A stretch of DNA of 12,138 nt, taken from assembly GCA_002782905.1 (NCBI GenBank), contig PFJA01000100.1, forward strand, positions 1 to 12,138, given 5' to 3'. Numbering within the stretch: position 1 is the first letter of the stretch; each line of letters opens with the position of its first letter. The notes beneath the pieces are model-generated. The model was not told the origin of the DNA, made no database searches, and worked only from the letters and a program-made list of their open reading frames with translations. Source of the DNA: Lysobacterales bacterium CG_4_10_14_3_um_filter_64_11 (GTDB taxonomy: Bacteria; Pseudomonadota; Gammaproteobacteria; Xanthomonadales; Xanthomonadaceae). The translations under genes and the position numbers were made by a program. Shown piece by piece: positions 6,745 through 12,138 of the stretch.

Positions 6745-7861
6745 GGCGTTCCCTCAGCATCCGCTTCAATCGCCGCACCGCTGCGACGGCCCACTCAGGT
6801 GCCAGAACGCGCGCCAAAGCGCGCGGCGCATGGTGGCAAAGGGGGTGCAGACGCAGCCCTCTGGCCAGCAGCACAATTGCCGTGCGACGGTTTGTTGCGG
6901 CGATGCCGTCGGCTGCCAGGATCAGCGATTGTCCGACGCGCTCACGAAACAACGCCTGATGTGCCGCATAAATCGCTGGGTCGTCAACTTGCACCTTGCG
7001 CAGTATCGCCGCAGTTTCGAGCGGGATTTTACCGACCGCGGCAGCGTGCGACATCTGTGTGCTGCTGAGCCGATAGCGCAACAACGACTGCTCGATGAAC
7101 GCAAATGCGCCAACGCGCGCGGCGCGGACAATGAGATCGTAGTCGCTGTTGTAACGCAGCGATTCATCGAAGTATCCGATTACCTCAAAAACGTGACGTC
7201 GCATCATCACGGTGGGTGGATGCACGAAGTTGCCGTGCAACAATTTTTTGTAAACCAGGCCATAACGCATGCTGACCGGTGGCGCGAGATATTGTCCGCT
7301 CCACGTCAATTGTGCGATTGATGGGTAGATGTTGGTGGCACCACCGAGTTGGCGTATCGCGTTGTAATAGGTGCCGATATAGGAGCCAGCGAAGTCTTCT
7401 TGGGCAACGGTAAACGCTGAAAAATCCGAGGACACCAGAACGACATCGGGCAGTGCCACCAGCGCTGCAGCCTGAACTGCGAGACGATCCGGCATCGCCA
7501 GGTCGTCGCCGTCCATCCACGCCACGAACTCGCCGGTCGCCGCGCGCGCGCCGGTGTTGCGTGCCGATGCCAGCCCGCCATTTGCCTGATGGATAATCTG
7601 AATCCGTGAGCCGAATCCATCCAGCACCGACGCAGTGGCATCATTGGAACCGTCATCGACCACGATGATCTCGGTATTTGTATATGTCTGGTCGAGGCAG
7701 CTCTGTACGGCAGCGGCAATGGTGCTCGCGCAGTTGTAGGCAGCGATGATCACCGACACGCGCCCGGCTACCGGCTTGTTCACAGGAATCCGTGTGGTAT
7801 TGGCAATGGTTGCCGCTATATCGCTGGATGCCGGCGTAAGCGGCGCGCTGGCAATGATCAT
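6734..7861 (-). CDS. Family-2 glycosyltransferase
   Basis: A 375-residue GT-A fold inverting glycosyltransferase, with all key residues intact. RVSVIIAAYN (34-43) begins the nucleotide-binding strand, EIIVVDDGSND (64-74) holds the uridine-binding acidic pair, NGGLASARNTG (94-104) is the typical following helix, and AWMDGDD (114-120) contains the DxD metal site. FDESLRYNSDYDLIVR (231-246) supplies the expected late acidic catalytic site. No membrane segment; cytoplasmic or membrane-associated. The start is fixed at 7861 by GAGG seven bases upstream and by an ATGA overlap with the preceding acyltransferase gene. The frame stays open upstream to 8509, but that part lies inside the acyltransferase gene and has no family features. 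The N-terminal 30 residues are an Ala/Thr-rich lead. Donor and acceptor are unknown. Confidence 0.92.
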   Translation of the reverse strand: MIIASAPLTPASSDIAATIANTTRIPVNKPVAGRVSVIIAAYNCASTIAAAVQSCLDQTYTNTEIIVVDDGSNDATASVLDGFGSRIQIIHQANGGLASARNTGARAATGEFVAWMDGDDLAMPDRLAVQAAALVALPDVVLVSSDFSAFTVAQEDFAGSYIGTYYNAIRQLGGATNIYPSIAQLTWSGQYLAPPVSMRYGLVYKKLLHGNFVHPPTVMMRRHVFEVIGYFDESLRYNSDYDLIVRAARVGAFAFIEQSLLRYRLSSTQMSHAAAVGKIPLETAAILRKVQVDDPAIYAAHQALFRERVGQSLILAADGIAATNRRTAIVLLARGLRLHPLCHHAPRALARVLAPEWAVAAVRRLKRMLRERRQR

Positions 7862-9129
7862 GATGTCGCCTCGGGAGCTTCGGGTGTGCGCCGGTGCTTG
7901 GCCAGACGTGATTTCAGCGCACGCAGCGCCAACACCAACCGCATCCAGAGCGTATCCCGGTAAACCACAGTCCAATGCAGCGCTCGGTTGCAGCCTGCCA
8001 GCGCGCGCTTGTAGGGGGCATCGCCGGCCAGCAGGTCGTACTCGCGGAACCCGCGCTGCCGATAGTGTTCGATGGACATTGTGTGGGTGAGCAGGCCGGG
8101 GCTGAGCCGGGTATCGCTGCCGTAGACGAACCCGGTCTGGAACACGCAAACCTTGTTCTCGCTGGTGAAATTGTAGAGGTAGCCGATCACCTGCAATCCG
8201 CCACTGACGCGCACCATGTCCACCGCCTGTTCTGGCCATAGCCGCCGAATCAAACACTCGTGGAATCTGACCACCGAATTGCTCGAAAATGACCCGTCCT
8301 GCCCCTTGGACCGCCAGCGTGCATTGTGGAGTACGGACAGGTCGCGGAAGTAATGCATCGCCTCGTCCAGCGAGGTGGCGGTAACGAGTCCCAAGTCGCC
8401 AAACTGCTTTTCGAACAGGCGCGTATTGCGACGAATGTGACTGCCGACCTTGCCCGCCAGTGAGGCGTCGAACCGACCAGTTGGCAATGCGGCGATATCG
8501 ACATACCACGCTGGTCTTGAATCGACTTCCACGGCTGTTGCTGGCAATTTGGCGATGATCGCGGAGACCACCGCATTGTGCTCATGGCCCGATAGCAGCA
8601 ATCTATCCCACGACATTGTGCCCAAAAGCGCGGAAAAATCGATGGCTACTGCCTGTTCGTAACCGGGTCGGCAAAGGATGTCGTTGAACTCAGCCAGTGG
8701 CGTACGCTCGCTGGCCTCGCCGGTGGCGTTGATGTACAGGGTTCGCAGGGGAATGAACTGCTTCCACACGACACGGCGCAGCAACAAGCATCCTGCCACG
8801 ATTGTGTCCCCGTCTTGCCAGCGTATCCACCAGCCCGAAAAGTCGTGTGCATAAACATCCAGCCAGCTTTGCATCCACGCTTCGGACAGGAAAACCGAGC
8901 GAGTGCGGGACCGCTGAAACAAGGGTCCCCACCAGTGCGGCACACCCTCCTTGGCGACCAATGGCACGACAGTGGCGGCTACCATGCTGCTGCCTGCGTG
9001 TATATCCATGGGTTGTCGATATCCATAAGGGGTCGTGGTGCGGCGATCGAATGCGGGTTTGCGAACGAATGCTTGATCATGCGAATCGACTGTGGTCACC
9101 GGACTCGAGGTTCCATGCTGGCTGTGCAT
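7858..9129 (-). CDS. FemAB/BioF2-like GNAT-family acyltransferase
   Basis: A protein of up to 423 residues with a BioF2/CelD-like acetyltransferase domain (Acetyltransf_6 type). Visible marks, counted from 9129, are VGSHIRRNTRLFEKQFGDLG (231-250), the family's basic helix; LHNARWRSKGQDGSF (271-285); LQVIGYLYNF (318-327); RLSPGLLTHTMSIEHYRQRG (346-365); and EYDLLAGDAPYKRALAG (368-384), the typical 'fDfl.Gde.YK' end. Such proteins transfer acyl or aminoacyl groups; relatives sit in exosortase A and cellulose loci. Cytoplasmic, with no signal peptide. The first ATG (9129) has only a weak GGG upstream. ATG 9009 (GGA about 12 bases ahead) and ATG 8985 (AGG at 7 bases) are alternatives; the first 40 residues show no domain. 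The stop overlaps the start of the glycosyltransferase, suggesting both act on the same glycan. Confidence 0.82.
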   Translation of the reverse strand: MHSQHGTSSPVTTVDSHDQAFVRKPAFDRRTTTPYGYRQPMDIHAGSSMVAATVVPLVAKEGVPHWWGPLFQRSRTRSVFLSEAWMQSWLDVYAHDFSGWWIRWQDGDTIVAGCLLLRRVVWKQFIPLRTLYINATGEASERTPLAEFNDILCRPGYEQAVAIDFSALLGTMSWDRLLLSGHEHNAVVSAIIAKLPATAVEVDSRPAWYVDIAALPTGRFDASLAGKVGSHIRRNTRLFEKQFGDLGLVTATSLDEAMHYFRDLSVLHNARWRSKGQDGSFSSNSVVRFHECLIRRLWPEQAVDMVRVSGGLQVIGYLYNFTSENKVCVFQTGFVYGSDTRLSPGLLTHTMSIEHYRQRGFREYDLLAGDAPYKRALAGCNRALHWTVVYRDTLWMRLVLALRALKSRLAKHRRTPEAPEATS

Positions 9130-9228
9130 CTACAACCCGCACGTTGCGCTTCCATGTGCGGCGCAGGAACCGCATTGTATATCCGGTTACCTAGCCACCG
9201 CTTTGACGACGTGCCGTGCGGACACCTA
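9130..9228 (-). other. Spacer between CocE-like gene and acyltransferase gene
   Basis: The minus strand has TACAAT (about 9174-9179), a 5/6 match to a -10 box placed about 45 bases before ATG 9129, but no recognisable -35 at 16-18 bases. No terminator-like hairpin with a U-run follows the upstream gene, so read-through from the CocE-like gene is likely and a second weak promoter possible. Confidence 0.25.
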
Positions 9229-11106
9229 TCACAACGGCGCGTTGATCGCATTGCGGTCATCCAATACCGAAAACTCGACATAGGAATACTGTTCCGCACC
9301 ATGGAAAACCCGGTTGATGGCAATGACGCCTTTGCTTTCGTCGAAATTGCTGCCACCGGTGTTGAGATTTCGCTCTAGCCGCGGGAAATTGCTGCTGCTG
9401 ATATCCAGGCGCAGACGATGGCCTTTGGCCAAGCGCCAGGCGATGTCGCGCATCTCGATCACCAGCGTGGTGGCTTCATCGGGTGTCAGCAATTGCGGCT
9501 TGGCTATACCGTTGCGATAACGCGCACGCAGCGCGCCTTCCTGGATGTTGATTGCACGTCCATCGGGCCAGACATCCACCAGACGCGCCACAAAATCGGT
9601 ATCCCGGGCTGAAGAGGACACCACCAGATGGGCGCGCAGCGGACCCACCAGGCGCAACGGCGCGGTCAATGGTTCCGAGGTGTACACCAGTACATCATCG
9701 CGTTGCTCCACATCACGCTGATCGACCGGGCCAGAACGGATTGCGGCATCCCCGGTGCAACAGACCGGGCCGCCGCGAGTGGGCACCGGATCTTCCGGAT
9801 CGTAGCGGTAGCTGTCCACCGCGGACGTGGCCGATGGCTGCTGCTGCAAGACACCGTCGCCGCTGCCGCTGTTGGCACCGCCGGCACTGGCCAGATACCA
9901 GCGCTGCGCACGCGCTGCAACGGGCGGCCATCGTTGTGATCCCAGCCAGCGATTTTCGCCGACGACAAAAAACTGAAAGGCGGGCAGGGCGTTCAGACCG
10001 TTGCCCTGGCCACGCAACCAGTAATCAAACCAACGCAGATACCAATCGCTGTAGGGGCGCTCTGCGTGGCGCACCATCAGGTCACCCCAACGAGTGTCAT
10101 CGCCCATTTCCTCGTGACGACAATGATCGCCGGGTGCCAGAATGACGCGCAGTGGAGTGGCTTCATCAGTGGCTTCGACGAGATGGGCCAGTGCAAGCGA
10201 ATCCGCCAGCGTTTGATCGCCCCACGTGTTGATGATCAATGCCGGGGTTTGCAAGCGGTCTGTGCGCAACACGTAGTCGAGCGCATCCCAACGCGGATCG
10301 CTCAGCGGCATGCTGACGAAATCGTCGAAGGCATTGGCGCCGGGCTGAACGCGCTTGATGACATCGCGCAGCGGCAGGGTGCGTAGCGCCGTGGCGCGAT
10401 CAAAGGCGGCCATTGGTGGCGCGGGACGCGTCTTGGCGCCATGCTCAACGAACCAGCCAAAGCCACTGGCGAGCTGAAATACGCCGCCTTCGAACAGGCC
10501 AAAATAGCCATGGCGATCACCCGCCGACCCGATGCCACCGCCAGCGCCACTGGCGATCATTGCAGCGTGCGCCGGGTGATTGGCGCGGGCAAGGGCAAAC
10601 TGCAATTCGCCCAGTGCCGAGCAGCCAAAGGTTCCCACCTTGCCATTCGACCAGGGCTGCTCGACGATCCAGTTCACGCTTGTCACCCCATCGCCGGTCG
10701 CGTGTCGCCACGGTACAAAGTCATCACCCTGTGAGCCGAAGGTGCCGCGCACATCCTGCACCAGCACCGCATAGCCGTGGCGGGCAAAAAACAGCGCGTA
10801 GCCGAGGCCATCGGCGCTGGCCTGACGATCGTAGGGCATGCGCACGAAAATCGTCGGCAACGTGGCCGCGGCTTGGCGCGGGCGAAACAGCGTCGCCATC
10901 AACTCCGTTCCATCGTCAGCCCGAATGCGCACGCCGTCATCGATCTGCACGCCCCACCATTGCGCGCGCAATGGCACCTGTATCGACTCGGGTAGGCGAT
11001 CACGATAGCGCCAGAGCAGTAGCGACACCGCCAACAGCATCAAGCTCGCGGCACCGAGCCAAACCAGCAAACCCCATCGCGATGACAATGGCGATGACAA
11101 GGGCAT
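9229..11106 (-). CDS. Membrane-anchored CocE/NonD family hydrolase (X-Pro dipeptidyl-peptidase S15-like)
   Basis: A 625-residue serine hydrolase. One hydrophobic segment (about 11-32) followed by Arg-rich sequence suggests an uncleaved anchor with the enzyme outside the cytoplasm. The catalytic part shows FVRMPYDR (87-94; Tyr92 matches the oxyanion-hole Tyr of cocaine esterase), VLVQDVRGTFGS (114-125), the nucleophile elbow TFGCSALGE (159-167) with Ser163, acid Asp297 in NTWGDQTL and His328 in APGDHCR. The C-terminal third (about 475-615) is the jelly-roll domain of the family, with GPLRAHLVVSSS (488-499), DGRAINIQEGALRARYR (515-531) and HRLRLDISSSNFPRLERN (563-580). ATG 11106 is chosen because GGAGGA lies just upstream; a GTG at 11118 overlaps that motif and is less likely. 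Family members cleave esters, amides or Xaa-Pro dipeptides, so the real substrate cannot be told. Confidence 0.9.
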   Translation of the reverse strand: MPLSSPLSSRWGLLVWLGAASLMLLAVSLLLWRYRDRLPESIQVPLRAQWWGVQIDDGVRIRADDGTELMATLFRPRQAAATLPTIFVRMPYDRQASADGLGYALFFARHGYAVLVQDVRGTFGSQGDDFVPWRHATGDGVTSVNWIVEQPWSNGKVGTFGCSALGELQFALARANHPAHAAMIASGAGGGIGSAGDRHGYFGLFEGGVFQLASGFGWFVEHGAKTRPAPPMAAFDRATALRTLPLRDVIKRVQPGANAFDDFVSMPLSDPRWDALDYVLRTDRLQTPALIINTWGDQTLADSLALAHLVEATDEATPLRVILAPGDHCRHEEMGDDTRWGDLMVRHAERPYSDWYLRWFDYWLRGQGNGLNALPAFQFFVVGENRWLGSQRWPPVAARAQRWYLASAGGANSGSGDGVLQQQPSATSAVDSYRYDPEDPVPTRGGPVCCTGDAAIRSGPVDQRDVEQRDDVLVYTSEPLTAPLRLVGPLRAHLVVSSSARDTDFVARLVDVWPDGRAINIQEGALRARYRNGIAKPQLLTPDEATTLVIEMRDIAWRLAKGHRLRLDISSSNFPRLERNLNTGGSNFDESKGVIAINRVFHGAEQYSYVEFSVLDDRNAINAPL

Positions 11107-11110
11107 GGCG

Positions 11111-11116
11111 TCCTCC
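11111..11116 (-). promoter_or_regulatory. GGAGGA Shine-Dalgarno deciding the CocE-like start
   Basis: On the minus strand GGAGGA is followed by CGCC and ATG 11106. The motif overlaps the upstream GTG (11118), so that GTG is probably not the start. Confidence 0.75.
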
Positions 11117-11208
11117 ACGGTGTGCTGCCGACATCATATACAAGACTGCGTGATGCGGGCATGTCACACCACGGCCCAAGCACCTATCCGGACATCGCGA
11201 CTGGGGGC

Positions 11209-11222
11209 ACTTGCGTGCAAGT
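11209..11222. promoter_or_regulatory. Perfect palindrome ACTTGCGTGCAAGT, candidate operator
   Basis: ACTTGC and GCAAGT form a perfect 6-2-6 inverted repeat. It overlaps a TTGACT hexamer and sits about 103 bases ahead of the CocE-like start codon, outside any gene. Dyads of this size are typical of dimeric repressor sites, but no regulator gene is present in the window and a chance palindrome is possible. Confidence 0.25.
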
Positions 11223-11243
11223 CAAAATCCCACAGGGCGACAT

Positions 11244-11281
11244 AAAAAAAGCGGCGACCGGCCATTCAGGCCAGTCGCCGC
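11244..11281 (-). terminator. Rho-independent terminator of the Ig-repeat protein gene
   Basis: On the minus strand an 8-bp GC-rich stem (11274-11281 with 11251-11258), one mismatch, a further 4-bp GGCC stem and a 5-base loop are followed at once by seven T (11250-11244). It starts 36 bases after the stop codon of the Ig-repeat gene. This isolates that gene from the CocE-like block. Confidence 0.93.
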
Positions 11282-11317
11282 CGATACCCCTGCTCCCAGA
11301 CGGGTCTGTCGTTGTGC

Positions 11318-12138
11318 TTACTTGATCTGTTGCACCAGGTCGCGCTGGATCGCCACGTCGGCTTTCAGACTCTTGACCTTGCTGTTGCGCGTACTCATGG
11401 TTGCCAACGTCGCATCCATGCTGTCCAGACGCAATGTCATTTGCGCGATCACCACGGTGTTGTCAACCGCAGGGGTGATCGTGGTGTTGTTCACCGCGAA
11501 GCTCACCGAAGCCGAGGTGCCGACGTTGCCAGCGGCATCGTAAGCCTTGGCGAGCAGCGTGTGACCGGCATTGCTCAGGGTGGTCGAATCCAGTGCCAGC
11601 GTGTACGGACCGCTGCTGTCGGAGCCTTTTGCCACGTTGTCGACGAGGAAATCGACGCGGGTGACTCCGGTGTTGTCACTGGCTTCGGCGGCGAACGCAA
11701 TCGTGCCACCAGTGCCCGTCACGGATGTCGAAACACTTGGCGCCGTGGTATCGGCGGTCACGTTGTTGACCGAAAAGTTGACCGTCGGCGACACCCCGGC
11801 ATTGCCAGCGGCATCGTAGGCCACAGCCGACAGTGTGTGGGTGCCGTTAGCCAGCGTCGTGGAGTCGATGTCGAGCGTATACGGGCTGCTCGCATCGCTA
11901 CCCGCCAATACGCCATCCACCAGAAACTCGACATCGCTGACGCCGACATTGTCGCTGGCATTGGCGATCACGGTGATCGTACCGCTGCTGCCGGCGGCCG
12001 AGGCCTCGACGCTGGGCGCGATGGCATCGGCAACCGCAGTGCTGGCGCCAAGCAGGTTGTCGGGCAACCGCACCATGAAGGCATCGACGTCGGTATCCGA
12101 GCCATTGCCCCAGTTGGAGGTGAACAACACATGCGAGA
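11318..12138 (-). CDS. Secreted-type protein with two Ig-like repeats and heptad tail (5' end cut off)
   Basis: The frame stays open to the window edge, so only the last 272 or so residues are seen and the true start is outside. The first visible stretch (HVLFTSNWG... VDAFMVRLP) resembles the last blade of a TolB/WD40-type beta-propeller; this is a guess from pattern. Two tandem 86-residue Ig-like domains of the Big_9 type follow, each with ASDN.GV..V.FLVD, GSD.S.PYTL, DSTTL.N..HTL and AYDAAGN. The C-terminal about 45 residues have hydrophobic residues spaced 3-4-3-4 (I, M, L, M, L, M), as in a coiled coil, and end in Gln-Gln-Ile-Lys. There is no PEP-CTERM, LPXTG or beta-barrel end. Low Cys content and many Thr/Ser/Gly/Asn fit an extracellular protein, perhaps an adhesin or carbohydrate-binding enzyme. 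A strong terminator follows. Confidence 0.8.
   Translation of the reverse strand, partial: SHVLFTSNWGNGSDTDVDAFMVRLPDNLLGASTAVADAIAPSVEASAAGSSGTITVIANASDNVGVSDVEFLVDGVLAGSDASSPYTLDIDSTTLANGTHTLSAVAYDAAGNAGVSPTVNFSVNNVTADTTAPSVSTSVTGTGGTIAFAAEASDNTGVTRVDFLVDNVAKGSDSSGPYTLALDSTTLSNAGHTLLAKAYDAAGNVGTSASVSFAVNNTTITPAVDNTVVIAQMTLRLDSMDATLATMSTRNSKVKSLKADVAIQRDLVQQIK
11486..11743 (-). repeat. Ig-like repeat B (second copy)
   Basis: This 86-codon unit runs from APSV to VNN and aligns without gaps to the copy at 11762-12019, with about 60% identical residues by eye. It is a domain repeat inside one gene, not a mobile repeat. Divergence is high enough that the duplication is not recent. Confidence 0.85.
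11762..12019 (-). repeat. Ig-like repeat A (first copy)
   Basis: This 86-codon unit from APSV to VNN is separated from copy B by a six-residue linker (VTADTT), giving a period of 92 residues. The conserved core is the AYDAAGN and VNN ends, as in Big_9-type bacterial Ig domains. Confidence 0.85.

Larger units (their letters stand above)
11107..11243 (-). promoter_or_regulatory. Upstream region of the CocE-like gene, promoter not clear
   Basis: This should hold the promoter of the minus-strand three-gene block, because a terminator closes the gene behind it. TATGAT near 11132-11137 (minus strand) is a 5/6 match to a -10 box and lies about 26 bases before the start codon. No good -35 sits 16-18 bases away: GTGACA is 23 bases off. 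Further upstream, TTGACT (11220-11225) has no -10 partner. The palindrome at 11209-11222 falls here too. Confidence 0.3.

Noticed and set aside
7862..8509. In-frame N-terminal extension of the family-2 glycosyltransferase (216 more residues)
   Set aside because: It lies wholly within the acyltransferase gene in another frame, is Arg/Pro-rich without family features, and ATG 7861 has its own ribosome-binding site and an ATGA overlap.
10413..11153. Plus-strand open frame of 246 codons antisense to the CocE-like gene
   Set aside because: Composition is Arg/Ser/His/Pro-rich with no motif, as expected for the opposite strand of a GC-rich gene; the minus-strand protein has a full catalytic triad.
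11220..11225. TTGACT as -35 box for the CocE-like gene
   Set aside because: The hexamer 17 bases downstream is AGTCGC, which is not a -10 box; nearby spacings are no better.
11486..12019. Tandem repeats as a mobile or CRISPR-like array
   Set aside because: They are two diverged protein-domain repeats in one reading frame, with no short identical direct repeats or spacers.
12128..12130. GTG as start of the Ig-repeat gene
   Set aside because: The frame remains open to the window edge, and the sequence begins inside what looks like a folded domain with no signal peptide, so the gene is cut off, not started here.

Overview
The window (about 12.1 kb, GC-rich, tightly packed) looks like chromosomal DNA of a Gram-negative proteobacterium. 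The gene content (exopolysaccharide-cluster hydrolases, a Wzx-type flippase, FemAB/BioF2-like acyltransferase, secreted Ig-repeat protein) and the GC-rich codon use suggest a gammaproteobacterium, perhaps of the Xanthomonadales. That assignment is inference; no rRNA, tRNA, mobile element or CRISPR array is visible.

Plus-strand block (1-6724): five genes in one direction with short or negative spacing. They encode two small alpha/beta hydrolases resembling the pair found in exosortase A (XrtA/PEP-CTERM) exopolysaccharide loci, an 880-residue three-part protein (formyltransferase-like, GINT1-like, glycosyltransferase-2-like), a polysaccharide flippase, and a membrane-anchored YdcF/DUF218 protein. 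Most junctions are ATGA or stop/start contacts, so the block reads as one operon for making and exporting a surface glycan. Its promoter and the exosortase itself, if there is one, lie outside the window.

Minus-strand block (11106 down to 6734): a membrane-anchored CocE/NonD hydrolase, a FemAB/BioF2-like GNAT acyltransferase and a family-2 glycosyltransferase. The last two overlap by ATGA. The block converges on the plus operon, with only 9 bases between the two stop codons and a small stem-loop across the junction. The acyltransferase and glycosyltransferase fit the same surface-glycan theme; the hydrolase may be incidental or may act on acyl or peptide bonds at the membrane.

Right end (11251-12138): the 3' part of a minus-strand gene for a secreted protein with two tandem Ig-like repeats and a heptad-patterned tail, closed by a clear rho-independent terminator. 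Its N-terminal part is cut off by the window edge. The 145-base gap between terminator and CocE start holds a perfect short palindrome and no convincing promoter.

The most unusual observations are the three-part GINT1-like protein with a degenerate glycosyltransferase domain, the hydrolase pair with Arg and Cys at the nucleophile position, and a canonical G_GGG_GGG slippery heptamer at the junction of those two hydrolase genes that could fuse them by -1 frameshifting.
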